A DNA stretch of 64,000 bases from Agromyces mediolanus (GTDB taxonomy: Bacteria; Actinomycetota; Actinomycetes; Actinomycetales; Microbacteriaceae): the NCBI RefSeq assembly GCF_023715325.1, contig NZ_JAMBNX010000003.1:124001-188000 (forward strand), written 5' to 3'. The notes below the pieces were generated by a model. The model did no database searches and was not told the origin of the DNA. It worked only from the letters and a program-made list of their open reading frames with translations. The position numbers and the translations under genes were made by a program. Positions 10,125 through 23,359 of the stretch are shown here, one piece after another; the stretch's first letter is position 1, and the number at the start of each line of letters is the position of its first letter.

Positions 10125-11080
10125 TCGTCGATCTGCCAGACACCACGACCAGCCAGGTCTCGAAGGCCCTCGTCAAGATCCGCGAAGAGGGCGGCGTCGT
10201 CGCCCTCGGCCGGGTGCTGACCCTCATCATCGCGACCCAGGCCGGGCGCGAGGAGGAGGCGATCGAGGCGGCGAACGACGCCTCCCGCGAGCACCCGATG
10301 CGCGTCATCGTGGTCGCGTCGGAGCCGGGCGCCGACGGCGCGGGCGTCGCGCCGCGGCTGGATGCCGAGATCCGCGTCGGCGGCGACGCCGGCGCGAGCG
10401 AGGTCATCGTGCTCCGTGCGTTCGGCGAGGTCGCGAGCGACGAGGAGAGCCTCGTGATGGCGCTGCTCCTCCCCGACGCGCCCGTCGTCACCTGGTGGCC
10501 GGGCACGGCGCCGGAGGTGCCGGCGCTGGCCCCGCTCGGGCGCATCGCGCACCGTCGGATCACGGATGCCTCGGCGCAGGCCGACCCGCAGGCGGCGCTC
10601 GCCGGACTGGAGCGGAGCTACCGCCCGGGGGACGCGGATTTCGCCTGGACCCGGCTCACCCTCTGGCGGGCGCAGCTCGCCGCGGTGCTCGATCAGCCGC
10701 CGTACGAGCCGGTCACGCGGGTGCACGTCTCGGGCGCGGTGGACTCCCCCTCGACGACACTGCTCGCCGCCTGGCTGAAGCTGCAGCTTCAGGCCGAGAC
10801 GAGCTGCTCCCTCGCCGGCCCCGAGAGCGGGCTGCACGGCATCCACGGGGTCGAGCTCGAGCGCCCCAACGGCGACATCGAGCTCATCAGAGACGTCCCC
10901 GGTGTGGCGACCCTGCGCCAGCCCGGACAGCCCGTGCACGATCTCGCACTCCCCCGGCGGAGCCTGCGCGACTGCCTGGCCGACGAGCTGCGCCGGCTCG
11001 ACCCGGACGAACTCTACGGCGAAGTGATCACCGTCGGCCTGCCGCTGCTCGCCGAGGGAACGGAAGGTGGACGAGGATGA
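10121..11080 (+). CDS. opcA: Glucose-6-phosphate dehydrogenase assembly protein OpcA
   Basis: OpcA is required for assembly or allosteric activation of G6PDH in cyanobacteria and actinobacteria, and it almost always sits next to zwf, as here. The 319-residue protein begins MIVDLPDTTTSQVSKALVKI and contains the family segments RVLTLIIAT, LLLPDAPVVTWWPG and RRITDAS. It overlaps zwf upstream and pgl downstream by four bases each (ATGA), so the three are probably made in matched amounts. It has no catalytic motif; its role is taken from the family. Confidence 0.95.
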   Translation: MIVDLPDTTTSQVSKALVKIREEGGVVALGRVLTLIIATQAGREEEAIEAANDASREHPMRVIVVASEPGADGAGVAPRLDAEIRVGGDAGASEVIVLRAFGEVASDEESLVMALLLPDAPVVTWWPGTAPEVPALAPLGRIAHRRITDASAQADPQAALAGLERSYRPGDADFAWTRLTLWRAQLAAVLDQPPYEPVTRVHVSGAVDSPSTTLLAAWLKLQLQAETSCSLAGPESGLHGIHGVELERPNGDIELIRDVPGVATLRQPGQPVHDLALPRRSLRDCLADELRRLDPDELYGEVITVGLPLLAEGTEGGRG

Positions 11081-11847
11081 CCAACGACCGACGGGTGCTC
11101 GTGCACCCGGACAAGCCCGCGCTCGCGGCCGCGGTCGCGGCGCGCTTCATGACGAAACTGCTCGACATCCTCGACGAGCAGGCGGTCGCCCACATCGTGC
11201 TCACCGGCGGCTCCATGGGCGGCGCGGTGCTCGCGGCCGTGGCCTCATCACCGGCACGCACCAGCATCGACTGGACGCGCGTGCACTTCTGGTGGGGCGA
11301 CGAGCGTTGGGTGCCGGAGCGCGATGCTGAGCGCAACGACACGCAATCCTTCGAGGCGCTGCTCGATGCGCTCGAGCTGCCGGACGGCAACGTCCACCCC
11401 TTCCCCGCTTCCGACGCGGGGCTGGACCTCGACGTCGCGGCCGAGGTGTACGCGGCCGAGCTGGCGGCGCACGGCGTCGACGGTCAGCCGTACCCGATCT
11501 TCGACATCACCTTCCTCGGCGTCGGCCCGGACGGGCACATCGCCTCGCTGTTCCCCCACCGATCCGGCATCCAGGTCACCGACCGCACCGTCATCGCGGT
11601 TCGCAACTCGCCGAAGCCTCCGCCGGAGCGGCTGAGCCTCACCCGCCCCGTGCTGAACTCGTCCCAGCGTGTGTGGTTCGTGCTCGCCGGGGCAGACAAG
11701 GCATCGGCGCTCGGACTCGCGCTCGCGGGAGCCAGCCGCGACGAGGTGCCGGTCGCCGGCATCAAGGGCCGCCGGCGCACGGTGTTCTTCGTCGATCGCG
11801 AAGCGGCGGCCGAGGTTCCCGAGCAGCTCATCGCACCGGAGTACTGA
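11077..11847 (+). CDS. pgl: 6-Phosphogluconolactonase
   Basis: It hydrolyses 6-phosphogluconolactone, the product of zwf. The 256-residue protein of the SIS-fold Pgl/GlcN6P isomerase family shows the motifs LTGGSMGGAVLAA, VHFWWGDERWVP and FLGVGPDGHIASLFPH. The ATG start at 11077 overlaps the opcA stop and has GGACGAGG just upstream. It is the last gene of the operon; a strong hairpin follows 18 bases after the stop. Gnd (6-phosphogluconate dehydrogenase) is not in the window. Confidence 0.96.
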   Translation: MTNDRRVLVHPDKPALAAAVAARFMTKLLDILDEQAVAHIVLTGGSMGGAVLAAVASSPARTSIDWTRVHFWWGDERWVPERDAERNDTQSFEALLDALELPDGNVHPFPASDAGLDLDVAAEVYAAELAAHGVDGQPYPIFDITFLGVGPDGHIASLFPHRSGIQVTDRTVIAVRNSPKPPPERLSLTRPVLNSSQRVWFVLAGADKASALGLALAGASRDEVPVAGIKGRRRTVFFVDREAAAEVPEQLIAPEY

Positions 11848-11865
11848 ACCGGCGCGGCACATGAG

Positions 11866-11903
11866 GAACGGCGGGTGGATCCGAATGGATCCACCCGCCG
11901 TTC
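11866..11903. terminator. Perfect hairpin between convergent pgl and rbpA
   Basis: Two 17-nt arms (GAACGGCGGGTGGATCC and its exact reverse complement) flank a 4-nt GAAT loop. It lies 18 bases after the pgl stop and 23 bases after the rbpA stop, so it can serve both directions. There is no U-tract on either side. Confidence 0.85.
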
Positions 11904-11926
11904 TCGTCGTCTGCGAGGTGCCGTGA

Positions 11927-12292
11927 CTACTGCGGCGAGTTCGTGCCGCGACGCGCGCGAAGCTGCTGCAGCGCCTCCTCGAGCAGGGCGGCCGCCTCCT
12001 CCTCGGTGCGGCGCTCCTTCACGTACGCGAGGTGCGTCTTGTAGGGCTCCGACTTGGACAGCGACGGGGGGTTCGCCTTGTCACGGCCGGCGGGCAGGCC
12101 CGTCGAGGGGCTGTCGATGACCTCGGGGATCTCCTCGTCGGGGAGGTTCGCCGCGAAGTAGCGCACCGTCTCATTGCCCTGCGCGTCCCAATAACTGACG
12201 GCGACCCGGTCGGCGTGGAAGCCGCGGTCCTGCTCGCCCATGGGGCCGGCACCGACGCGCGAGCCGCGGATTGCGCTGTTGCCAGAGACCAT
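11927..12292 (-). CDS. rbpA: RNA polymerase-binding protein RbpA
   Basis: RbpA is an actinobacterial general transcription factor that binds RNA polymerase and the principal sigma factor, stabilising open complexes. The 121-residue protein starts MVSGNSAIRGSRVGAGPMGE, and has the conserved core of aromatic and acidic residues (VSYWDAQGN, YFAANLPDEEIP), a basic linker and a C-terminal sigma-interaction helix rich in Glu, Ala and Leu. The ATG overlaps the secG stop by one base (TGATG), so the two are translationally coupled and share the promoter before secG. An alternative GTG one codon later is possible. Confidence 0.93.
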   Translation of the reverse strand: MVSGNSAIRGSRVGAGPMGEQDRGFHADRVAVSYWDAQGNETVRYFAANLPDEEIPEVIDSPSTGLPAGRDKANPPSLSKSEPYKTHLAYVKERRTEEEAAALLEEALQQLRARRGTNSPQ

Positions 12293-12543
12293 CAGATGCC
12301 CGCTTCGAACTTGGTGATGAGACCGAGCACCACGATGCAGGTCACCCAGACGAGGCCGAGGATGATCGTGATCCGGTTGAGGTTGCGCTCCGCGACGCCG
12401 GAGGCGCCGAGGTTGGAGGTCACGCCGCCGCCGAACATGTCGGAGAGACCGCCACCGCGACCCTTGTGCAGCAGGATGAGCAGGGTCAGCAGCAGGCTCG
12501 TGAGGCCGAGCAGGACCTGCAGGACGACCTGGAGAATCTCCAC
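12292..12543 (-). CDS. secG: Preprotein translocase subunit SecG
   Basis: SecG is the small accessory membrane subunit of the SecYEG channel. The 83-residue protein has two hydrophobic helices (about residues 3-25 and 57-77). The conserved linker HKGRGGGLSDMFGGG lies between them. The GTG start follows an AAAGG site, and a TATACT -10 box is 47 bases upstream. It comes directly after tpiA in this minus-strand run, as in many actinobacteria where secG follows the gap-pgk-tpiA operon. Confidence 0.95.
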   Translation of the reverse strand: MEILQVVLQVLLGLTSLLLTLLILLHKGRGGGLSDMFGGGVTSNLGASGVAERNLNRITIILGLVWVTCIVVLGLITKFEAGI

Positions 12544-12589
12544 GGTGAAACCTTTCCGGGCACGACGGACTGGTCGGTGCCGACAATCG

Positions 12590-12595
12590 AGTATA
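12590..12595 (-). promoter_or_regulatory. Putative -10 box for secG-rbpA
   Basis: TATACT on the minus strand, in GGCTATACTCGA, lies between tpiA and secG. The expected transcription start near 12583 gives a leader of about 40 nt with an AAAGG ribosome binding site. No -35 element is visible. It would uncouple secG-rbpA from the glycolytic genes upstream. Confidence 0.55.
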
Positions 12596-12617
12596 GCCGG
12601 GCGGCGGCCCGGGAGCG

Positions 12618-12654
12618 CGTCGGCGCTCCGGGCCGGCCCGATCAGGCGCCGACG
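12618..12654 (-). terminator. Possible terminator at the end of tpiA
   Basis: Nine-base arms (CGTCGGCGC at 12618-12626, GCGCCGACG at 12646-12654) overlap the last codons and stop of tpiA. The loop holds the self-complementary GGGCCGGCCC. It is weaker than the other hairpins here and has no U-tract. Confidence 0.35.
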
Positions 12655-13430
12655 TGCTTCTTGAACCGCACGATCGCCGAGAACTCGTCGATGTCGAGGC
12701 TCGCGCCGCCGACGAGGGCGCCGTCGACGTTGGGCTCGCGCAGGAACGCCGCGATGTTCGCCGCCTTCACCGAGCCGCCGTAGAGGATGCGAGTGGCCTG
12801 GGCCACGTCCTCACCGGCGACCTCTGCCAGGACCCCGCGGAGCGCCGCGGCGACCTGCTCGGCCTGCGCGGGCGTCGCGGCCTGGCCGGAGCCGATGGCC
12901 CAGACCGGCTCGTACGCGACGACGAGGCCCTTCGAGGCATCCACGCCCTCGAGCGCGCGACGGAGCTGGGCGACCGGCACGGCGCTCGCGCCGTGGGCCT
13001 CCAGGTCTTCGGCGGTCTCACCGACGCAGAGCACCGGCACGAGGCCGTGGCGGTGCGCGGCGATCACCTTGGCGTTCACGTCCTCATCGGTCTCGGCGTG
13101 CAGGGTGCGCCGCTCCGAATGCCCGATGATCACGTAACCGCAGTCGAGCTGCTTCAGGAACGCCCCCGAGATCTCGCCGGTGTACGCGCCCGAATCGTGC
13201 GTCGACAGATCCTGCGCGCCGTAGCCGATCGGGAGGGAGTCGGCCGCGACGAGCGTCTGCACCGAGCGGAGGTCGGTGAACGGGGGGAACACCGCCACCT
13301 CGGCATCCGCGTAGTCGTGCTTCGCGTCGGCGAGGTTCCACGCGAGCTTCTGGACGAACGCGATCGCCTGCAGGTGATCGAGGTTCATCTTCCAGTTGCC
13401 CGCGATGAACGGGGTGCGCTTCACTGCCAT
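12642..13430 (-). CDS. tpiA: Triose-phosphate isomerase
   Basis: It interconverts dihydroxyacetone phosphate and glyceraldehyde 3-phosphate. The 262-residue TIM-barrel protein has the substrate lysine in AGNWKMNLDH (residues 10-19), the catalytic histidine in IIGHSERR, the catalytic glutamate in VAYEPVWAIGSGQ, and phosphate-binding segments ILYGGSVKAAN and GALVGGASL. Its start overlaps the 3' end of pgk by 10 bases. It is the last gene of gap-pgk-tpiA. Confidence 0.97.
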   Translation of the reverse strand: MAVKRTPFIAGNWKMNLDHLQAIAFVQKLAWNLADAKHDYADAEVAVFPPFTDLRSVQTLVAADSLPIGYGAQDLSTHDSGAYTGEISGAFLKQLDCGYVIIGHSERRTLHAETDEDVNAKVIAAHRHGLVPVLCVGETAEDLEAHGASAVPVAQLRRALEGVDASKGLVVAYEPVWAIGSGQAATPAQAEQVAAALRGVLAEVAGEDVAQATRILYGGSVKAANIAAFLREPNVDGALVGGASLDIDEFSAIVRFKKHVGA

Positions 13431-14635
13431 CCGAGGACCTCCAGTCCGGGGAGTTGCTTGCCTTCCAGGAACTCGAGGCTGGCGCCCCCGCCCGTGGAGA
13501 TGTGACCGAACTGCGCGTCTGCGAAGCCCAGCTGTCGGACCGCGGCGGCCGAGTCACCGCCGCCGACGACGCTCAGGCCGTCGACCTCGGTGAGCGCCTC
13601 GGCCACGGCACGGGTGCCGGCCGCGAACGGCGCGAGCTCGAACACGCCCATCGGGCCGTTCCAGAACACCGTCTTCGAGCCACGGATGCGGGCGGCGAAA
13701 TCGGCGGCCGTCTCCGGCCCGATGTCGAGCCCCAGTCCGCTGGCACCGAACGGCGTGTCCTCGATCGCCTCGGCCGGGGTGACGACGTGCTCGGCGTCGG
13801 CCGAGAACGAGGACGCCACGACGACGTCGCTCGGCAGCACCAGCTCGACGCCGCGCTCGGCCGCCTCGGCGAGGTAGCCGCGCACGGTGTCGAGCTGGTC
13901 GGCCTCGAGCAGGCTCGAGGCGACCTTGTGCCCTTGTGCGGCCAGGAACGTGAACAGCATGCCGCCGCCGACCAGCAGCGTGTCGACCCGCGGCAGCAGA
14001 TGCGCGATGACCCCGAGCTTGTCGGACACCTTCGAGCCGCCGAGCACGACCGTGTACGGACGCTCGGGGTTCTCGGTGAGGCGGTCGAGCACCTCGAGCT
14101 CGGCGGCGATGAGCAGCCCCGCGGCACTCGGTCGCAGCTGCTCGAGCTCGTACACGCTCGCCTGCTTGCGATGCACCACGCCGAAGCCGTCGGAGACGAC
14201 CACGTCGGCGAAGGCCGCGAGCTGCTCGGCGAAGGCCCGCCGCTCGGCGTCGTCCTTGGCGGTCTCCCCCGCGTTGAAGCGGAGGTTCTCGAGCACGAGC
14301 ACCTCTCCGTCACCGAGGGCCGCCGCCTTCGCCGAGGCGTCCTCGCCGACCGTGTCGGCTGCGAAGCCGACCGGCGCGTCGAGGAGCTCGCCGAGGCGGG
14401 CGGCCACGGGCCGCAGGCTGTACTTCGCCTCCGGCTCGCCCTTCGGCCGGCCGAGGTGGGAGATCACGATGACGCGGGCACCCTGCGCGAGCAGGGCGTT
14501 CAGCGTCGGCAGCGAGGCCCGCACGCGGCCGTCGTCCGTGATGGTCTCGCCGTCCAGGGGGACGTTGAGATCGCATCGGACGACGACGCGCTTGCCGGCG
14601 AGCTCACCGAGGGAATCGATGGTTCGCAGAGTCAC
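13421..14635 (-). CDS. pgk: Phosphoglycerate kinase
   Basis: It makes ATP from 1,3-bisphosphoglycerate. The 404-residue two-domain protein shows RVVVRCDLNVPLDGETITDD near the N-terminus, VIVISHLGRPKG, VLGGSKVSDKLGV, and the C-terminal nucleotide-loop GGGDSAAAVRQLG. It follows gap by 34 bp and overlaps tpiA by 10 bp, so it belongs to one glycolytic transcript. Confidence 0.97.
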   Translation of the reverse strand: MTLRTIDSLGELAGKRVVVRCDLNVPLDGETITDDGRVRASLPTLNALLAQGARVIVISHLGRPKGEPEAKYSLRPVAARLGELLDAPVGFAADTVGEDASAKAAALGDGEVLVLENLRFNAGETAKDDAERRAFAEQLAAFADVVVSDGFGVVHRKQASVYELEQLRPSAAGLLIAAELEVLDRLTENPERPYTVVLGGSKVSDKLGVIAHLLPRVDTLLVGGGMLFTFLAAQGHKVASSLLEADQLDTVRGYLAEAAERGVELVLPSDVVVASSFSADAEHVVTPAEAIEDTPFGASGLGLDIGPETAADFAARIRGSKTVFWNGPMGVFELAPFAAGTRAVAEALTEVDGLSVVGGGDSAAAVRQLGFADAQFGHISTGGGASLEFLEGKQLPGLEVLGWQ

Positions 14636-14669
14636 TGTGCTCCGTTTCGGTCGCCGGCGGTCGGCCGGA

Positions 14670-15773
<1,104 letters not shown>

Positions 15774-16400
15774 CTACGACAGTAGCAGCAGGCCCGCGGT
15801 CTTCTCCGTGGCCGCCTGCCAGCGCTTCTGCACGTTCGACCAGTCCACGATCGTCCAGAACGCCTTGACGTAGTCGGCGCGCACGTTCTGGTAGTCGAGG
15901 TAGTACGCGTGCTCCCAGACGTCGAGCATGAGCAGCGGCACGATGCCCACCGGGAAGTTCGCCTGCTGGTCGAAGAACTGGACGATGATCAGGCGCTGCC
16001 CGATCGAGTCCCAGGCCAGCACGGCCCAGCCGGAGCCCTGCACGCCGAGCGCGGTCGCCGTGAAGTGCGCCTGGAAGCCGTCGAAGGAGCCGAAGTGATC
16101 GTCGATCGCGGCGGCCAGCTCACCGGTCGGCTTGTCGCCGCCCTCGGGCGAGAGGTTCGTCCAGAAGACCGAGTGGTTCACGTGACCGCCGAGGTTGAAC
16201 GCCAGGTCCTTCTCGAGCTTGTTCACGTTGGCGAGGTTGCCCGTCTCGCGCGCCTCGGCGAGCTGCGCGAGCGCGGTGTTCGCGCCGGTCACGTAGGCCT
16301 GGTGGTGCTTCGAGTGGTGCAGCTCCATGATGCGACCGCTGATCGCCGGCTCGAGCGCCGCGTAGTCGTACGGAAGATCGGGGAGGGTGTAGTCAGCCAT
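15774..16400 (-). CDS. sodA: Superoxide dismutase, Fe/Mn family, probably Mn
   Basis: It dismutates superoxide. The 208-residue protein has all four metal ligands: the first His of [12 protein letters not shown] (His28), the second His of [10 protein letters not shown], and Asp and His of LDVWEHAYY. The residue before QANFP is Gln (FDQQANFP), where mycobacterial iron enzymes have His; Gln at this place goes with manganese use. There is no signal peptide. The start is preceded by AAGGAG. The gene has its own putative -10 (16469-16464) and terminator, so it is probably monocistronic. Confidence 0.95.
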   Translation of the reverse strand: MADYTLPDLPYDYAALEPAISGRIMELHHSKHHQAYVTGANTALAQLAEARETGNLANVNKLEKDLAFNLGGHVNHSVFWTNLSPEGGDKPTGELAAAIDDHFGSFDGFQAHFTATALGVQGSGWAVLAWDSIGQRLIIVQFFDQQANFPVGIVPLLMLDVWEHAYYLDYQNVRADYVKAFWTIVDWSNVQKRWQAATEKTAGLLLLS

Positions 16401-16463
16401 TGCTTCTCCTTGTCAGATGCCGGGTCGTCCGGGCCTCTGCCTGGTCCAACCGCGGCCTTTCCG

Positions 16464-16469
16464 AGTCTA
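16464..16469 (-). promoter_or_regulatory. Putative -10 box for sodA
   Basis: TAGACT on the minus strand lies 64 bases before the sodA ATG, with an expected leader near 57 nt. A GC-rich imperfect hairpin (about 16476-16499), which could end whiA transcription, sits just upstream where a -35 would be. Confidence 0.45.
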
Positions 16470-16503
16470 TGCCCGAAGCCCCGGCCGGGCCCGGGCCTTG
16501 ACG

Positions 16504-17481
16504 TCACACCTCGTCGAGGTCAGCCGGCAGGCTCGCCTCAGTGCCGGGGACGCCGAGATCGGCCGCCCGCTTGTCGGCCATCGCCAGAAGCCGACGGATG
16601 CGCCCGGCGACCGCGTCCTTCGTCATCGGCGGGTCGGCATGGTGGCCGAGCTCGTCGAGACTGGCGTCGCGATGCGCGAGGCGCAGCTCGCCGGCGTACT
16701 TCAGGTGGTCGGGGATGTCGTCGCCGAGCAGTTCCATCGCCCGCTCGACCCGGGCGCAGGCGGCGACAGCGGCCTGCGCCGAGCGACGCAGGTTCGCGTC
16801 GTCGAAGTTGACGAGCCGATTCGCCGTGGCCCGCACTTCACGCCGCTGGCGGAGCTCTTCCCAGTTGCGGACCGTGCCGGTCGCGCCCATCACCTGCAGC
16901 ATGGCGCTGATCGCTTCGCCGTCGCGGACCACGACCCGGTGCACTCCGCGCACCTCGCGGGCCTTCGCCGAGATGCCGAGTCGGCCCGCGGCGCCCACCA
17001 GCGCCATCGCGGTCTCGTTGCCGGGGCAGGTGATCTCGAGGGCGGCGGAGCGACCGGGATCGGTCAAGCTGCCGCTCGCGAGGAACGCGCCTCGCCAGAC
17101 GGCCGCGACCTCGTCGCGGGAGCCCGTCGTGAGCCGGTTCGGCAGGCCCCGCACCGGGCGGCGCCGGGCGTCGAGCAACCCGGTCTGCCGGGCGAGAGTC
17201 TCACCCTCGAGCACGCGGACGAGGTACTGGTTGCCGCGGCGCACGCCGCCGGCGGCCGACACCGAGACATCGGGGCGCACCCCGTAGAGCTCCGCGAGGT
17301 CACGGGTGACGCGCCGGACGAGGGTCGGCGAGTCGAGCTCGGCCTCGATCGCGATGCGACCCGAGATGATGTGCAGCCCGCCGGCGAACCGCAGCACGGT
17401 GGCGAGCTCGGCGGCCCTGACGCCCGTCTTCGCGACTTCGACACGAGCCAGCTCTTCCTTCACATCAGCTGTCAATGCCAC
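16504..17481 (-). CDS. whiA: DNA-binding protein WhiA
   Basis: WhiA is a conserved Gram-positive DNA-binding protein, a sporulation and division regulator in Streptomyces. The 325-residue protein begins [16 protein letters not shown]. Next come a LAGLIDADG-like half ([20 protein letters not shown]) and a C-terminal helix-turn-helix ([20 protein letters not shown], then the run RIRRLL). It lies 42 bp after rapZ. In many actinobacteria yvcK sits between rapZ and whiA, but it is absent here. The function in a non-sporulating relative is inferred to concern cell division genes. Confidence 0.94.
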   Translation of the reverse strand: MALTADVKEELARVEVAKTGVRAAELATVLRFAGGLHIISGRIAIEAELDSPTLVRRVTRDLAELYGVRPDVSVSAAGGVRRGNQYLVRVLEGETLARQTGLLDARRRPVRGLPNRLTTGSRDEVAAVWRGAFLASGSLTDPGRSAALEITCPGNETAMALVGAAGRLGISAKAREVRGVHRVVVRDGEAISAMLQVMGATGTVRNWEELRQRREVRATANRLVNFDDANLRRSAQAAVAACARVERAMELLGDDIPDHLKYAGELRLAHRDASLDELGHHADPPMTKDAVAGRIRRLLAMADKRAADLGVPGTEASLPADLDEV

Positions 17482-17523
17482 GTGGTTCCCAATCTTCCGT
17501 TGTTGCCGCCGCTTGCCCGAGGA

Positions 17524-18399
17524 TCATTCTCGCCCGAGGTCGCGGTCTTTGATACTGACGGCGACCCCTGGCAATTGCCCGAGCCGCCTGGCGATCTCCC
17601 GCACGATCGCGACCGAGCGGTGCTTGCCGCCGGTGCACCCGATCGCGACCGTCGCATGCCGCTTGTTCTCGCGCTGGTAGCCGGCCATGACGGGCGCGAG
17701 CGCCGCCGCGTACGCCTCGATGAACTCCATCGCCCCGGGTTGCCCGAGTACGTAGCCCGAGACCCGCGCGTCCTCCCCCGTGAGCGCCCGCAGCTCCGGC
17801 TCCCAGAACGGGTTCGGGAGGAAGCGGGCGTCGGCGACGTGGTCGGCATCGGTGGGGATGCCGTACTTGAATCCGAAGCTGAGCACCGTGACCCGCAGGC
17901 CGGCCCGATCCGCCTCCGCGAAGGTGTCGGTGACGAGGGTCGCGAGCTGGTGGATGTTGAGGTCGGAGGTGTCGACGACGAAATCGCTGGACTCGCGGAT
18001 CGCGGCGACCCTCGCCCGCTCCGCGCCGATGCCGTCGAGGAGCGTGCCGTCGCCCTGCAGCGGGTGCGGACGCCGGACCGCCTCGAAGCGGCGCACGAGC
18101 GCGGCGTCGGTCGCGTCGAGGAACATCACCCTGACGTTCACCCCGGTGCGGAGCGCCTGGATGATCTCCTGCAGCTCCGAGAAGAAGTCCCGACCACGGA
18201 TGTCGACGACCGCGGCGATGCGGGGCAGCGAGTTACCGGCCCGTTCGACGAGCTCGACGAGGGGGCGCAGCATCTGCGGCGGGAGGTTGTCGACGACGTA
18301 CCAGCCGAGGTCTTCGAGGGCGTTCGCGGCGGTGGATCTTCCGGCTCCGCTCATCCCGGTGACGATGAGCATCTCCTGGTGCTCCGTCTCGTCTGCCAT
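17524..18399 (-). CDS. rapZ: RapZ/YvcJ family nucleotide-binding protein
   Basis: This is a P-loop protein of the RapZ family, which hydrolyses GTP or ATP and in E. coli acts as adaptor for decay of the small RNA GlmZ; the target in actinobacteria is not established. The 291-residue protein has the Walker [17 protein letters not shown] (Arg replaces the usual Lys, as in other actinobacteria), VVDNLPP, and a C-terminal domain with [13 protein letters not shown]. The ATG at 18399 follows GAAGGGGG. The reading frame is open further upstream through uvrC, but that is shadow. Confidence 0.93.
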   Translation of the reverse strand: MADETEHQEMLIVTGMSGAGRSTAANALEDLGWYVVDNLPPQMLRPLVELVERAGNSLPRIAAVVDIRGRDFFSELQEIIQALRTGVNVRVMFLDATDAALVRRFEAVRRPHPLQGDGTLLDGIGAERARVAAIRESSDFVVDTSDLNIHQLATLVTDTFAEADRAGLRVTVLSFGFKYGIPTDADHVADARFLPNPFWEPELRALTGEDARVSGYVLGQPGAMEFIEAYAAALAPVMAGYQRENKRHATVAIGCTGGKHRSVAIVREIARRLGQLPGVAVSIKDRDLGRE

Positions 18400-18431
18400 C
18401 AGCCGGCCGCCCCCTTCGTTTCTGAAGCTCC

Positions 18432-18437
18432 AGCCTA
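18432..18437 (-). promoter_or_regulatory. Putative -10 box for rapZ, containing the uvrC stop codon
   Basis: TAGGCT on the minus strand begins with the TAG stop of uvrC (18437-18435). It would start transcription near 18425, with a 26-nt leader that carries GAAGGGGG before the rapZ ATG. No -35 was identified. Confidence 0.45.
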
Positions 18438-20405
18438 CCGGGGCGCTGGGGCGCGCACGGTCTGCAGATGCCCGTGAACGGTCTCGGCGAGGACCGGACC
18501 GATGCCCTTCACTTCGGCGATCTCGCTCGGGGTGGCCTCCTTCAGACGCGTCACCGAGCCGAAGTGCCGCAGCAGCTCTTTGACCCGCGCGGGGCCGAGC
18601 CCCGGGATCTCGGCGAGCACCGTGCCGATGTCGCGCTTGCGCCGCTGACGCTGATGCGTGATGGCGAAGCGGTGCGCCTCGTCGCGGACGCGCTGGAAGA
18701 GGAAGAGCGCGTCGCTGTTGCGCGGCAGGATGACGGGGAAGTCGGAGTCCGGGGTCCAGATCTCCTCCAGGCGCTTCGCGATGCCGCAGAGGTAGATGCC
18801 CTGCACCCCCGACTCCCGGAGCGCCCGCTCTGCGGCGGCGACCTGGGGCTGCCCGCCGTCGACGACGAGCAGGTTCGGCGGATAGGCGAACTTCTTCCGG
18901 CGCGCCGGCTCGACTACGGGGTCGGTGTCCGTCGGATCCGCACCCGTCGGAGCGGCGTCCGTCGGGTCGGCGTCCGGCGCGGCTGCGGCCGACTCGCCCG
19001 AGGCATCCGTCGTCGACTCGCCCGCGTCCCGCAGGTAGGCCAGCCGCCGGGTCAGCACCTGGAAGATCGAGTCCGTGTCGTCGGTGGAGTTCGGAATCGT
19101 GAACCGTCGGTACTCGTCCTTGCGGGGCAGCCCGTCTTCGAACACCACCATCGAGGCGACGATGTTCGTGCCGGACAGGTGCGAGACGTCGTAGCACTCG
19201 ATGCGGAGCGGGGCATCCGCCATGCCGAGCGCCTCCTGGATGTCTTCCAGGGCCCGTGACCGCGTCGTGAAGTCGGCGCTGCGACGCGTCTTGTAGAGCA
19301 TGAGGTTCTGCTTGGCGTTCTGCTCGGCGGTCGCGAGCAGGGCGGCTTTGTCGCCGCGCTGCGCGGCCCGGAGTCGCACCCTGCGGCCGGCGTGCTCCCC
19401 CAGCCACGACTCGACCGCCTCCGCGTCGTCGGGCAGCACCGGCACCACGACCTCGCCGGGCGGGCGGAGATCGTCGGCGTAGGCGTTCTGCAGCACCACG
19501 TCGACGAGCTCGCCGAGAGGGACGTCGAGCTCCTTGTCGACGGTCCAGGAGCGGACGCCGCGCACCCGGCCGCCGCGGACGGCGAACATCTGCACGGCGG
19601 CCTGCAGCTCGTCGTGGTCGATGCCGAACACGTCGAGATCGACCTTCTCGCCGAGCACCATCGCGCTCTTCTCGAAGAACTCGCGCGCGGCCTGCAACTG
19701 GTCGCGGCGCCGCGCCGCCGTCTCGTAGTCCTGCGCCGCGGCCGCCTCGCGCATCTCGCGCTCGAGATCGCCGAGGATCGCGGTGTCCTGGTTCTGCATG
19801 AACGCGACGAAGCGGTCGACGTTCTGACGGTGCTCCTCGATCGTCACCTTGCCGGAGCACGGTCCGAAGCAGCGGCCGATCTGCCCGGCGAAGCACGGCT
19901 TGCCGCTCGCCATCGCCCGGCGATAGTCGCTGTCTTTGCAGGTGCGGATCGGGAACAGCTTCGTCAGGATCTCGAGCGTCTCGCTCACGGCCCAGACTTT
20001 GGGGTACGGGCCGAAGTACCGAGCGCCCGGGATGCCGCGCTTGCGCGACACCATCGCGCGCGGCGCCTCGTCTCCGAGGGTGACCACGAGGTACGGGTAG
20101 GACTTGTCGTCCTTGAAGCGCACGTTGAACGGCGGCTTCCACTCGTTGATCCAGGTGATCTCGAGCTGCAGGGCCTCGACGTCGCTGCGGACGACCGTCC
20201 ACTCCACGGACGCGGCGGTGGTCACCATTCGCCGGGTGCGCTCGTGCAGCGTGTGCAGCGGTGCGAAGTAGTTCGAGAGCCGTGCCCGCAGATTCTTCGC
20301 CTTGCCCACGTACAGCACCCGGCGCTCGGCGTCGCGGAAGCGGTACACGCCCGGCGAGGTCGGGATCTCCCCGGCCTTCGGCCGGTACGGGACGGTGCCG
20401 GCCAT
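18435..20405 (-). CDS. uvrC: UvrABC excinuclease subunit C
   Basis: UvrC makes both incisions around a lesion bound by UvrB. The 656-residue protein has an N-terminal GIY-YIG nuclease ([20 protein letters not shown]), a UVR motif ([20 protein letters not shown]), the RNase H-like endonuclease domain ([20 protein letters not shown]), and C-terminal helix-hairpin-helix repeats ([32 protein letters not shown]). An unusual low-complexity stretch of Asp, Pro, Thr and Ala (about residues 459-500) interrupts the endonuclease half. It starts two bases after the uvrA stop, so uvrA and uvrC form an operon. Confidence 0.97.
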   Translation of the reverse strand: MAGTVPYRPKAGEIPTSPGVYRFRDAERRVLYVGKAKNLRARLSNYFAPLHTLHERTRRMVTTAASVEWTVVRSDVEALQLEITWINEWKPPFNVRFKDDKSYPYLVVTLGDEAPRAMVSRKRGIPGARYFGPYPKVWAVSETLEILTKLFPIRTCKDSDYRRAMASGKPCFAGQIGRCFGPCSGKVTIEEHRQNVDRFVAFMQNQDTAILGDLEREMREAAAAQDYETAARRRDQLQAAREFFEKSAMVLGEKVDLDVFGIDHDELQAAVQMFAVRGGRVRGVRSWTVDKELDVPLGELVDVVLQNAYADDLRPPGEVVVPVLPDDAEAVESWLGEHAGRRVRLRAAQRGDKAALLATAEQNAKQNLMLYKTRRSADFTTRSRALEDIQEALGMADAPLRIECYDVSHLSGTNIVASMVVFEDGLPRKDEYRRFTIPNSTDDTDSIFQVLTRRLAYLRDAGESTTDASGESAAAAPDADPTDAAPTGADPTDTDPVVEPARRKKFAYPPNLLVVDGGQPQVAAAERALRESGVQGIYLCGIAKRLEEIWTPDSDFPVILPRNSDALFLFQRVRDEAHRFAITHQRQRRKRDIGTVLAEIPGLGPARVKELLRHFGSVTRLKEATPSEIAEVKGIGPVLAETVHGHLQTVRAPAPR

Positions 20406-20407
20406 CG

Positions 20408-23305
<2,898 letters not shown>

Positions 23306-23311
23306 CCTACG

Positions 23312-23317
23312 AGTCTA
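23312..23317 (-). promoter_or_regulatory. Putative leaderless -10 box of uvrA
   Basis: TAGACT, then the 6-nt spacer CGTAGG, then the GTG start. This spacing puts the transcription start on or next to the start codon. Confidence 0.6.
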
Positions 23318-23359
23318 GGGACGACCACCGACACTCCTCCCCCGGAGGCTCCGCTGTGG

